Below, piece after piece: positions 19,368-29,250 of a stretch of 41,389 nucleotides of DNA (within the stretch, counting starts at the first letter, position 1; each line of letters starts with the position of its first letter). The notes under the pieces were generated by a model. That model was not told the origin of the DNA. It saw only the letters and a list, made by a program, of their open reading frames with translations, and did no database searches. Origin of the DNA: Penium margaritaceum (Eukaryota > Streptophyta > Zygnematophyceae > Desmidiales > Peniaceae); NCBI GenBank assembly GCA_023375785.1, contig SZWC01003905.1, positions 112,331 to 153,719 of the forward strand, in the 5' to 3' direction. The translations under genes were made by a program, and so were the position numbers.

Positions 19368-19569
19368 TTTGTTGGCCTGAGGGTGAGTGTGCACCCTGAA
19401 GGGTCCCTAGCAGTGGCTGGTTCACACCACCAATTGTTTTTGGGAGAGACTGAAACTGTGGAGGCAACTGGTTCCAAGGGTGGCACAAAACTGGTCAAAG
19501 AGTGAGGCAATAGTTTTGTCCTCAATTGACTGGGAATTGACTCTTGATCAGGGCTCAAATGTAGTGGTG

Positions 19570-19576
19570 TTTTATA
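19570..19576 (-). promoter_or_regulatory. TATA box in E2 5' LTR
   Basis: TATAAAA in the same GTGGC...CACTA context as in the 3' LTR, about 387 bases from the LTR start. As the 5' LTR copy it would have driven element transcription. Confidence 0.6.
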
Positions 19577-19834
19577 GCCACTGATATAAGCTTTCCAGAA
19601 CACCAAAGCATGCCAGATTTGAAGCTTCCTAGCAGATTCTATGACTTCTAGAGTGTCCCTTGGTAGGCTGTCCTTTTTCCCACATAGGAAGGCATCCCTT
19701 CCCTCCTCTAGAAGCTTCTACCCCTTCCCAGATCCATCAGCTTACTTCTAGTAACTCAAGGAGGAACTACAGAGGTTGAGCTAGCTTCCTTGCACCTTAT
19801 TTCACCTCCCTTGAGGCAGGGAAGAAATTGATCT

Positions 19835-19905
19835 TGTGGGACTTGACGGCGGGCCCCTGCCTCTAGAGACGGACACCACTAACCACTAAGCCACTAAGGC
19901 TTGTC
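19835..19905 (-). other. tRNA-like module in E2 5' LTR
   Basis: The minus strand has TGGCTTAGTGG (box A-like, 19893-19883) and, 43 bases on, GCCGTCAAGTCCC (box B-like, 19850-19838; core GTCAAGTCC). It is the counterpart of the module at 14970-15042. Box A is identical in both LTRs and box B has drifted. Confidence 0.5.
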
Positions 19906-19967
19906 TTTTTGGTGTTCCTTTTTTGAGTCACTCCTGCCATGGTGAGGATCATCTCTACAACAAGTGG

Positions 19968-20640
19968 CCCATGTTGTCCTAGATAACGCAGTCTGGGAGG
20001 AGGAGGTTCGGTGTGCACAGTTTGGATTTTGGGAAACATTCTATGAAGAGGTCCTTCAGGCATGAAGTGAGGGGCTTTAGATCCCCACATAGCAAGAAGT
20101 AGTGTTCAATGGTTTCTCAGGCTCCACATCTTGGACAGAGTGGGGAGGAAGGTGGGCGAAGAAATCTGTATAGATGGTTGGCTTGGATGGAGAGGTACAT
20201 TACATGGAGAATGCTATCATTAGGGCAAAGGGGGTTCTTGTGGATAGATTCATGGATGCTCTTCCAGTGGAAGGTGGTCAAAGGAAATTGAGTGTCCCAT
20301 TTTAGTTTATGGGTGGGTCGTAGTTCACGAAGGTGTGAAAGGTGAGTGTAGATTTGTGTGAGGTTTTGTATGACGAGGTAAGTCTATAACTAGGGATATT
20401 TTTTCGGTGTGGAAATCCTATGAAGTGACCATCGGATACATAGACTGGCGTGCTGGAGTGGGCGGGATGTGGCCCATATGACGGGGCACAGAGGGTTGTC
20501 CCTGAGGGTTGTCCCAGGGATCCGCTTTACGTCCCTGCGTGGAGCAGATCATGTGCAGCGGCATTTGGAGTTCGGAACTTTGAACTACAACTGTTCAAAG
20601 GTCCAAACTTTGATGAGCCTCCGGACCTGGACAGTAGGTG
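19968..20640 (-). pseudogene. LINE ORF2 C-terminal region with RT zinc finger (right half)
   Basis: The minus strand encodes HLYRFLRPPSSPLCPRCGA-stop-ETIEHYFLLCG, the zf-RVT finger (C-x2-C...H-x4-C) found after the reverse transcriptase in plant non-LTR elements. Upstream are FHWKSIHESIHKNPLCPND and PVYVSDGHFIGFP, downstream KDLFIECFPKSKL and LLLPDCVI. It runs into E2's AGTGG target site and resumes beyond it at 14392. Stops and frameshifts are numerous. The RT catalytic core is not present to the right. Confidence 0.7.
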
Positions 20641-20843
20641 AAATAGAAAATCCCCTTTTTTTAACAGTCCCATTGAACGGACACCAGAAAAGCTCCAGAA
20701 GCCTACAAAACAGGAGAAAACATAAAACACTAACTTGGATTTCAATATGCGAGCAAATGTATCCATCAGTACGGTATATCTCTTTTCCAAGATGTCCTAA
20801 AATGAGACAACAGTAGAATTGTACCCGGGTATCCGATTCTCAC

Positions 20844-21551
20844 ATGGTAGAATTGACTCAGAAGTTTAGCCCAGGAATCGTGATTCAGCATTGGTGTGCA
20901 CCCTTATCCCAAAGCCACCATTCTTATCGTGGCAGAGTGAAGGCGCACTCGACAGAAACCTTGTCTTTGATGGAGATTGATGCTGTCAATCAACATGATC
21001 AATGTCTGTGCTGGACTTACGGGAACCCCAGGCATATCTCATGCGACTGTCAGAAATGGAAGCAAAGGGGAAAAAGGGAGGGAAGACATGGAGGAGAAGT
21101 AAACATTCAGAACACTGCAAAGGGAAGGAGTAGAGGATGAGAATCCTATTTGATTGAATAAACCTACACCGACCGATTGCCCATGTGAGCGACTCATATA
21201 GCCACAGACAAAGTTTGTGAGATTGTAAGTTTTGACGAGGGGTATGAGGATGACCAACTCGTGATGCTTCTACGAGTATAACATTGGGATTCTAAGAGTC
21301 ACACAAGGGTGCCAGAATTTCTGGATGGAGGAGGTTCTCACAATTTTGTAAGCAAAGACATGATTTCAAAGCTGGTTTTTCTGACTGAACCAGGGGTGCT
21401 TGAAGGTAAAACCGTCAATGGACACAGGAAAATCCATCGATTTCACAGATATCTCCATTTGAAAATAAAATATCTACAAAACGTTTCGGTCTGGAGAACT
21501 TTTCCAATGAAAAATCACAAAGTTATCCTCGAGCAATGTTTCCTGTACTAG
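20844..21551 (+). pseudogene. G+ Gag knuckle and protease
   Basis: The first part ends in a nucleocapsid knuckle CWTYGNPRHISCDC in which the second Cys is Tyr, followed by a basic KWKQRGKREGRHGG stretch. About 150 bases on, FLDGGGSHNFVSKDMISKL matches the gypsy retropepsin start (LLD[ST]G[AS]x-x-[NS]F[IV]S), but the residue after Asp is Gly rather than Ser/Thr. Flap-like sequence follows (VNGHRKIHRF, LHLKIKYLQNV). Bases 21552-21861 hold the decayed link to the RT. Confidence 0.7.
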
Positions 21552-21861
21552 CACAATCTGTCGGTGGACTCGAGTAACAGATCCGTCTACATGAAAATTA
21601 ATGGTAGAAAATGATATTTGCCTCTGATCAAGCGACCCACAAAGCAATGGCGGTTACGGGAAGCAAGAGAAGTGGAAGTAGTAGAGGACGTTGTAGCAGT
21701 CACAACACGCTGGCCGATATCTTTAGATGTGGCCAAGAGATGTGTGTGACGCGGAACCCATGCGTGGCTAGTCCATGCGTAGACATGTGAAGCGGAAAAA
21801 AAGTATTGCACTAGAGGCAACCACATCGGCCTCGACACCCGGAAAGTTGGAGATTCAAATG

Positions 21862-23250
21862 TGCGTGGATTATGATGAATTCAACTACATCACCATCAAG
21901 AACCGCTACCCAATATTGTAAGAAGATAAACGTTTAGACCACCTCTCCAGGGCCCAAATATTCACCAAGATCAGTACGCAATGAGTATAATGCAATCCCA
22001 ATGTACAATGACATCAAAAAGAAAGCATTCCGTACTACATACAGACATTTCAAGTTCACCGCTACCCCAATGCCGGATGATTTCACCCTCTAAAAGAATT
22101 TTGAATCTATAGTCGAGGTTACTTTTTGGGGAAACTTATTCTCTTGTTTTTGAATTGGAAGAGCACACCTCCGTTCATTGTCTGGATTTCATTCATCTGC
22201 GGACTCGACCGGTTGAGCTATCTGCGGACTCGACCGGTTGAGCTCACCTTTGGGGCCAGCAAAAACATTGCGTGGTTACATTACCGACAAAGGCCACACG
22301 ATCAAACTTTAGTTTTTTCACGATGATCAAGACTCGATCGTGGCCATAACAAATGATATAGTGTATTAATTTTGGGAAGAAAGTATTCATTAGAGAGCCA
22401 AATAAATGAAATCTTTGTCCTTGAATACGTATTTGATATCAAAATCAACAAGCAGTAGGGTCTGTTTTCTGGACTCAGCAATGTCCTCGCAACATGTATG
22501 GCGGCGATGAACAACATTGTTTTGCCCATACCTTGATGACTCCATCTTCGTAGTGTAGATCTCCACGACATCCTAGTGTAAATCTGCATCCTGGAAGAGC
22601 ACAAAGTACATCTATGAAATGTTCTCAAGATATTATAGGTAGGAAAAATTGTGCCGAAAAACTCTCAAAATGTGTGTTTAGTTGCCGTTTGATTGAGTTT
22701 TTGAGCGACATCATCCGTGGCGGAAAGATCACCGTGGACCCAAAAAGGATGGAGGCAGCCGCTGATTGGCTGAAATCGACCAATACTCAGGAAAACGGAG
22801 TGTTTTGGGGCTTCTCTAACTACTGCCATTGATTTGTAAAAGATTGCCCTCGGGTGTTTGTGCCTCTCTCCGGTCTCACTTATAAACCCACCAAATGGAA
22901 TGGACAGTGAACAATAAGCGTTCAATCCTTTGAGAAATGCTCTGACCTCTGTGCCAACTTTACAATTGGCGGTTCCAACAATAGAATACGCTGTGGCCAT
23001 TGATGCATCCATTCGAGCAATCAGGGTTGTTCTCCTCCAAGACAACGGCAGTTTTGAACAACCAATCATGCACATGTCTCAAAAGCTACACGGGTTGGAG
23101 CTCAATTACACGGTGCACGAAGGAAAAATGCTCGATGTTCCACACACATTCAAAACATGGTGGTGTTACATGGAATGCGGGCGATGCATTGTCCACACCG
23201 ACCATCACACGTTCAAAGATCTGAGCACTAAGCCCAAACTGAGCCGTTGA
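21862..23250 (+). pseudogene. G+ reverse transcriptase and RNase H
   Basis: RT begins MCVDYDEFNYITIKNRYP, then LSRAQIFTKI and, after a roughly 350-base unrecognisable part (22090-22440) containing a 25-bp tandem duplication, GLSNVLATCMAAMNN. The catalytic box region reads VDLHDILV where YLDDILVYS is expected, so one Asp is His. LSKCVFSCRLIEFL, GGKITVDPKRMEAAADWLKS and GFSNYCH follow. RNase H has YAVAIDASIRAIRVVLLQDNG (catalytic Asp kept), MSQKLHGLELNYTVHEGKML and VHTDHHTFKDL. The frame changes repeatedly. Confidence 0.8.
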
Positions 23251-23746
23251 CAAAATTGGTGGGGGGAGTTCCTCGAGTCCAACTTCAACTATGACATCGT
23301 GTACTGACCAGGAAAACCAAATACAACAGATACCCTAAGTTGGTGGCTAGATCTTATGGCCAAGATAGTAACACTACTCTTAGAAAGAGACTCGTGCATT
23401 GCACGATTGTCTGCCAAGGGTAACGAGGAGTTCAAAGGGTACAACAAAACTACTTTCTGGTTCAACGACTCCTAATGGTGGCTGCGATTCACTCGCCAGG
23501 TCATCATACCACTAAACAAGGAGTTGCGGTACATACTATCAGAGGAATGTCATGACACTGGTCATGATGGACACTTTGGCGAGGACAAGACGCTCATGGA
23601 GCTAGCAAAGTACTAGTGGCGGGATAAAATTTAGACCGATATGATAGCCTTTTGTAAATCGTGGGACACCTTTCAGCGACAAAAATCTCGTCGCATGAGG
23701 CCACCATGACTACTCTAACCTACTTTGTTCAGATGGACCAATGGGT
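23251..23746 (+). pseudogene. G+ integrase N-terminal zinc domain, cut by E3
   Basis: After the RNase H end (EFLESNFNYDIVY-stop-PGKPN, then a DTLSWW phrase where ADALSR is usual) come LNKELRYILSEECHDTGHDGHFGEDKTLMELAKY and DMIAFCKSWDTFQ. These are the H...H...C...C fold of gypsy integrases, with the second Cys apparently lost. A Pro-rich linker then runs into the LTR of E3 at 23747. The catalytic core resumes at 29966. Confidence 0.75.
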
Positions 23747-23955
23747 CTATAATCTGATATGCCCCTTGTCCATATCTGACATTTGGACAGGCACAAGACG
23801 GACTAGGCATGCACAGCTCCCTTAGAGTAAGTCCCGTAATTCTGGTCCAGATAGACAAGGCATGCACTGCTCCTTTGGAGTAAGTCTCCAAAGTTATCCA
23901 GTTTGGTCTAAACTGGATAGTATAGCCAGCAAACACTATCTAGGACAACTCCTTG

Positions 23956-24030
23956 TGGCTTAGACGTTCTAGAGTTAGTCTCTGGAGCAAGAAGTCACTG
24001 GGTCAAATCCCGGTCCAGTGACTAATACTC
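23956..24030 (+). other. tRNA-like module in E3 5' LTR
   Basis: TGGCTTAGACG (box A-like, 23956-23966) is followed 44 bases on by GGGTCAAATCC (box B-like, 24000-24010). A perfect 7-bp inverted repeat TCACTGG...CCAGTGA encloses the box B. Orientation is that of the element and the position is upstream of the TATA-like box. Confidence 0.5.
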
Positions 24031-24216
24031 TTGGTGACCATAAGGGGGACAGGGAGATTCTTAGAGACATCTTAGAACATTCTTCTTGGTGGCTGGCACC
24101 ACTTGACGGCCACTGAGAGCACCATGGAGGCAGAGGGGATGATGCAACCCAGATCGCCCCCGAAGTGGCTCATGCGAGGAGCCACTGCGTGCCTAGGCTA
24201 GAGGCTGGATTTAGGA

Positions 24217-24225
24217 CTATAAGTA
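24217..24225 (+). promoter_or_regulatory. TATA-like box in E3 5' LTR
   Basis: CTATAAGTA, with CTATAATTA at the equivalent place in the 3' LTR (about 29660). It lies about 470 bases into the LTR, a plausible U3/R position. Confidence 0.4.
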
Positions 24226-24523
24226 TCTGTCATTTGCCTATGATTCATTACAGTTCTTACCTTTGGGACTCCTCACAGAGTTGTCCACCAGAGGTAGACA
24301 CTAAAGAAGCATTAGTTTTTCTAAGTCCCAAGAGTTACCTCATCGCGTGAAAATGACCAGGTGCTAAGGACACATTGTAAGGAAGTGATTCCTATGAATT
24401 GCTCAGTGTGGAACTATGATTCTTAGGGTGATATCTCCTTCTAGTTGTAATACTAGGAGCAGACGGCAAGTGCCATTTTGTCGGCCTTGTTTTCCAGTCA
24501 GTTGCCTCAAGCTGGTTGACAAA

Positions 24524-24538
24524 GGGTTATGGGCCCAC
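24524..24538 (+). other. E3 primer binding site, half-tRNA type
   Basis: GGGTTATGGGCCCAC, two bases after the LTR end, is exactly complementary to the initiator tRNA-Met anticodon arm and identical to E1b's site. The leader that follows (24539-24950) shares TTGTAAGGCAC, CTCCATCAACTCCATC and several CAAG(C)TCTGCCCTTGG words with E1b. Confidence 0.75.
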
Positions 24539-24956
24539 ACTGACTAGTTGTAAGGCACACTTCTACACGCTCTCTTGCCCTCTCTGTCTTGCAGCGCACA
24601 TGAGCTCCATCAACTCCATCTTCTCCATCTGCTCCATAAGCTCCTACGGTGGGTACTTGCACTTAGCGAACAAGGGCCACGGACAAGCTCTGCCCTTGGA
24701 GGTACGACCCTTGGACCCTAACCAGCATAAGCCCTGCCCTTGGAGACACGACCTTGGGTTCACTAGAGTGCATTCTTCTCTATTTGCAGGTGATCAACAG
24801 CTAAGGGGTTACTGATGGATTTGCACCTTGTAAACCGGTAGTAGAAAACAGCCTACATTAGCCTACATCGGCTTCAACGAAGCAGAGAATCAGAGAAGCA
24901 GAGAAGCAGTAAGACGACACCCACAACGCTTAGTCTTGAGCAGATCAACGGTGGCA

Positions 24957-25840
24957 TGTCAAAGTTCACAGGGATAGGGATTCCCTTGTGGAAATGACAA
25001 ATTGAGATTTTCATGAGGGTGCGTGGCTACTTGAAGATGTTCTTTGGAGAAGAGGTTGAACCTCCAAAAATAGACGTTGTGTATGAAGCATGGAGCGTCA
25101 AAAACGACATGGCGCTTGCGATTCTTATGACATCATAGTGCATGATTCATAGCATGTCCATCTCCAAGGCATCACACATGCATCAAGGCTTGTGAAACAC
25201 TTGCACGTGTACACCAATGAACGGCTCTAGGAAATCACATCTTCATCCTTCAAAAACTGATTTTGACAAGGGTGAGTGAGGGAGAGTCGATTCCAGAATT
25301 CCTACCGCAGTTTGAAGGACTACTACAACAAGTGACCCAAATAAACTGGGAAATGGACACCAACATGCATGCCATAATCCTCCTCGTGGTGCTACGTGAA
25401 AGCCGGGGTCCTCTGATCACCGTCTTTAGCGGCTAGAAGGAGGATGGTTTGACGTATGAGGCAGTTTCTGAGTATGTGCGCAACAAGGCCATGCGTCGCA
25501 GTGGTAGTGAGGCTAACATTTTAGCCTATGCTCCACAGTACGGTGGCCGTAGCAACAACTCCTCTTCCGGTCTGAGTGTCAATGGAAGCAGTGGCAGTGG
25601 AGGAAGAGGCAATGGTGGCGGTGAAAAAGGTTCAAAGCGTCCTGAGAGGAGCCATAATTGTGGTAAGCCTGGACATTGGGCATGGGAGTGCAAGGCTCCC
25701 AAGAAAGAAGACGGAGATGATGGTGGTAAAAATGAGGACAAAGGAAAGGGTAAGAAGGATTTGACAAACATGATGGCTGAGAGCGTGCCGACAACCAAGG
25801 GAGCAACACTACTCAAGAGTGGAGCCTACGACCTTGACTC
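24957..25840 (+). pseudogene. E3 Gag with zinc knuckle lacking one Cys
   Basis: It opens near 24957 with MSKFTGIGIPLWK-stop (a TGA in place of the usual TGG of PLWKW), followed by VRGYLKMFFG and MALAILM. After frameshifts come SIPEFLPQFEGLLQQ, HAIILLVVLRESRGPLITV and YEAVSEYVRNKAMRR, the normal copia Gag ending. A Gly/Ser-rich linker leads to the knuckle SHNCGKPGHWAWEC (about 25650-25691), in which the first Cys is Ser. A Lys/Asp-rich tail runs into the protease. Confidence 0.85.
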
Positions 25841-27475
25841 TGGCACAAACCACCACTCTGAAAGGGAGAAAGATGGGTTTATCTCCATCAAGGACACCAA
25901 ACGTTGCTTCAGGTGTGCCAACGAAAGCCTTGTCCATGCGCAAGGCAAGGGAGATAAGTTGATCAGCATCAGCGTGAATGGTGCTAAAAAAAGACTTGAA
26001 GCTGGAGAACATTGTCTACATGCCGTCTTTTGCAGCAAACCTCTTGTCGGTGTCCAAATCATGGACCATGACATGAAAGTCATCTTCACGGAGGAGGAGG
26101 CTGTAATTTTCAAGAACAAGGACATCAAGATCTCCTATCCCAAGGAGAGTCTTGTTGCACAGGTCCCAAGAGTTGATGGGCTCTACATGTTGGAGACCAA
26201 GCCCCTTGAGAGTACAAATGAGGGATATGCGGGGGTTGAAGAGCCCAAGTTTCCAGAGCCTGATGTTGCACCACAGGCCGTCACCATGGCGGCTAACTCC
26301 ACCAAAGACAGAGATGCTGGCACAAGCGCGTTGGCCATGTGGCTGACAGCACACTGGAAGTTATGCTAGAGCACAAAGTGGTTCATACAATGGAGGGATA
26401 CAAGGCCAAGGATTAGGGAAAGTACAAGAAGTTCTGTGAGCCATGCCTACAAGGCAAGGTAAAGAGAAAGCCCTTTGAGCGTAATGGACAATGTGCGGCA
26501 ACAATCTTAGACCGGATTCACTCAGATGTGTGCAGACTACTTTGCAATCTTTCAAACGGTGGCAACAGGTACTTCTTTACCTTCATCGATGACCACAATC
26601 ACAAGATGTGGATCTACTTCCTCAAGACAAAGGGAGAGGTCAAGGAGAAGCTGCAAGAGTTTGTCGCCATGGTAGAGGAGCAGACGAGGAAGAAGGTCAA
26701 GGCACTACGTACGGACAACGGTGGTGAGTACGAGGCGTGCAAAGGCTGGTTCAGCCAACACGACATCAACCACTAGACCACCACGCCTTACACCCCCCAG
26801 AGTAATGGCGTTGCCGAGCGGATGAACCAGAATATCCTCGGCATGACACGAAGCATGCTCTTTGACACCAAAATCCCACTTTGCTTCTGGGCTGAAGCTG
26901 TAAGAACTGCTTGCTACCTTGTGAATCTCACTCCGGCAGCCACACTTGGAAGACGTGCCAAGAAGCTGCAAGAGAAGTAGCTGAGGAGGCCAGAAGAGGC
27001 TTGGTCAAGCAAGAAGCCAGATGCCTCACACTTAGAGGTTTTTGGCTTCACTGCCTGGGCAAAGATCCAAGCAAGAGAAGGAAGTGACAAGTTGGACGCA
27101 CGCGCTCGCAAGTATGTGATGGTCGGATACGACACTACACACAAGGCGTACAGGTCCTGGGACCATGTAGCTGGAAAGCTCATCAGGAGCTGTGACGTCA
27201 GGTTTGATGAGAGGACGCTCGGCAAGGAAGAGCTGGTAGATCCTGTCCATGCTCCCAAACCAGGAAAGTGGGTTGTGTTGCTCGAGTCAGGTGACCAGGC
27301 ACCTGATAACTGGCAGATGGTGCCAGTAAAGCAAGATAGTGGTGCGGCAGGGAGAGTGGCTGTGCACGCTGACACATCAAAGAACTCTGAAATAGAGTCT
27401 GATTCGTCCGAGGTCTCTGAGTCAAACTCTGAGGCCAGTGGCTCTTCCTCAAAGAACAGATCATCGGCAACATAA
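25826..27475 (+). pseudogene. E3 protease and integrase
   Basis: The protease site DLDSGTNHH is intact at about 25833-25859, followed by a TKRCFRCANESLVHAQGKG segment. A frameshift just before 26330 leads into WHKRVGHVADSTLEVM and CEPCLQGK, the pre-integrase zinc segment. The integrase core has HSDVC, FIDDHNHKMWIYFLK, RTDNGGEYE and NGVAERMNQ, so Asp, Asp and Glu are kept, with a TAG between the last two. Stops interrupt AKD-stop-GKY and QEK-stop-LRR. The C-terminal domain (ARKYVMVGYDTTHKAYR, CDVRFDE) ends in a Ser/Glu-rich tail. Confidence 0.85.
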
Positions 27476-29160
27476 GAGCAACAGAAGCAACTGAGCCTTG
27501 AAGTACCGTCAGCAACACTCCAGTGCATTACGCGCAAGAAGAAACCTTCGCCTAAGTACAATGCTGAGAGTGCGGAATGGACCGGACTGAGTTGCTCATT
27601 CTTGGTTTAGGGAGAGCGTGTGACTATAGCGGAGGCTATGAACATGCTAGATGCGGCCAAGTGGAAGGAGGCAGTGCATAGCGAACGCGCATCCATTGAA
27701 GAGAAGGAAACATGGGTTCTGGTGGACAGGCCCCCAAACGCCCACACAGTGGGGTCAAACTAGGTACTCATGAAGAAGTTCAAGCCAGATGGTACTATTG
27801 ACAAGTACAAGGCAATAGTTGTGGCGAAGGGGTTTTCCCAACATGCAGGCTCAGAGTACGAGGAGACCTTCACACCTGTCGTCACATTTGCCTTCATCAG
27901 ATCCATGTTCGGCATCGCTGTTGTAAAAGATCTGGAGGTCCACCAGACAAACGTCAAGAATTTCCTCTACGGGAAGCCTGAGAAATAAGAACTCGTGGAA
28001 GTGCCTGAGGGAGTGAAAGCTCCAGAGGGCAAGGTCTGCAAATTGGTGAAAGCACTCTACGGGATAAAACAGGCCCCAAGGATGTGGTACAAGGAGATGG
28101 ACGGCTTCATGGCCAGATAGACCTTCACGCACTGCTAGAATGACCCTAGTGTCTACGTGCGAGAGGATGAGCAAGGCTTGATGCTGGTTGCAATATACAT
28201 GGATGAGCTGATCATTTGCTCATCATCAATCAAGCTGTTGAACAAGCTGAAGACAAATCTCAGCAACAGATTCAAGATGAAGGACATGGGTCCTCTTGAG
28301 TTCTTCTTTGGGATAGCCGTCCACAACAATTGAACAGCAAACACCATCAAACTGAACCTGACCAAGTACATCATGGAGGTCCTCAAGCACTACAACATGG
28401 AGGAATGCAAGCCCATCAGCACACCCATGACAATAGACATCAAGCTCTCCTCCTCCATGAGCCCCAGCACGGAAGCAGAACGACATGAGATGGAGAGCAT
28501 TCCCTACCAGTCTGCTGTTGGCAGCCTCATGTATGCCATGGTAGGAACACGTCCTGATGTTTGCTATGCTGTGGGATGAGTGAGCAGGTTTGTGGCCAAT
28601 CGAGTTCCACAACAGTGGCAAGGAGTAAAGCGCATTATACATCATCTATGGAAGACCCGAAACATGGGACTCCAGTTTGGAGGCCAAGAGGGATCTGACC
28701 AACTGTGGCGCGTGTGCTACACGGACACCGACTGGGGAGGAAGAATCAATGACAGAAATTCCACCTCGGGCTTTGTCTGCCTCTTGAACGGTGGTATAGT
28801 CTCTTGGGCAAGCAAAAAGCAAGACTATGTCTCCCTCTCTACCGCTAAGGCAGAGTACATCGCTCTGTCAGAAGCATGCGAGGAGACATAGTGGCTCACA
28901 ACTTGCTTGTTGAGATGAAAGTGCCGTAGACGGAAGCAACTGAGGTCCACATCGACAGCAAGAGTGCCATGAAAATGGCATAGGATGATGTCATCTCCCA
29001 ACGGACTAAGCACATCGACATCAAGTGACACTACTCACATGACCTGGTCGCAAAGGAGATTTTGGACCTGAAATACGTGGAGACCAAGAAGATGGTCGCT
29101 GATTGTATGACCAAGGCACTTGATAGCGAATTGCATTCTGCAGGTACCCAAGGCATCGGT
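27476..29160 (+). pseudogene. E3 reverse transcriptase and RNase H
   Basis: A single frame to 28891 with about eight in-frame stops. Motifs: MKKFKPDGTIDKYKAIVVAKGFSQ, YEETFTPVV, HQTNVKNFLYGK, CKLVKALYGIKQAPRMWY. The catalytic box is YMDE (about 28197-28208): the second Asp of YMDD is Glu. Then MEECKPISTPM and YQSAVGSLMYAMVGTRPDVCYAVG. RNase H has CYTDTDWGG, STAKAEYIALSEA and, after a frameshift near 28910, HIDSKSAMKMA and RTKHIDIK. It ends VADCMTKALDS. The polymerase would be inactive even if translated. Confidence 0.9.
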
Positions 29161-29250
29161 ATGGTCAACGCAGCCGACAAAGACTAAGACCAAGACAGCT
29201 GGAGAGAGGAGATATCTCACAGAAAATTGACAGAGGTGCAAGGGAGAGTT

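Larger units (their letters stand above)
19370..19962 (-). repeat. E2 5' LTR (593 bp)
   Basis: From 19962 leftwards it runs TGTTGTAGAGATGATCC to CTCAGGCCAACA. It is about 88-90% identical by eye to the 3' LTR outside a 109-base deletion, whose ends fall at CTTCTAG repeats. The divergence shows the insertion is old. Confidence 0.95.
14393..19967 (-). mobile_element. Complete Ty1/copia retrotransposon E2 with AGTGG target duplication
   Basis: The element occupies 14398-19962 and is flanked on both sides by AGTGG (14393-14397 and 19963-19967), a perfect 5-bp target duplication. Both LTRs have TGTTGTAG...CCAACA ends. Between them, reading leftwards, are a half-tRNA primer site, Gag, protease, integrase, RT, RNase H and a polypurine tract. 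It interrupts a LINE ORF2 remnant. Frameshifts, stops, a changed protease motif and a 93-n gap in gag/protease make it defective. It is the only element here with both ends and the duplication verified by eye. Confidence 0.95.
23747..24521 (+). repeat. E3 5' LTR (about 775 bp)
   Basis: It aligns end to end with the 3' LTR. The first eight bases are degraded (CTATAATC versus TGTTGATC) and it ends GCTGGTTGACA. It is about 60 bases longer because a GCATGCAC.GCTCC.TT.GAGTAAGTC block is present twice (about 23813 and 23861) against once in the 3' LTR. Confidence 0.85.
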
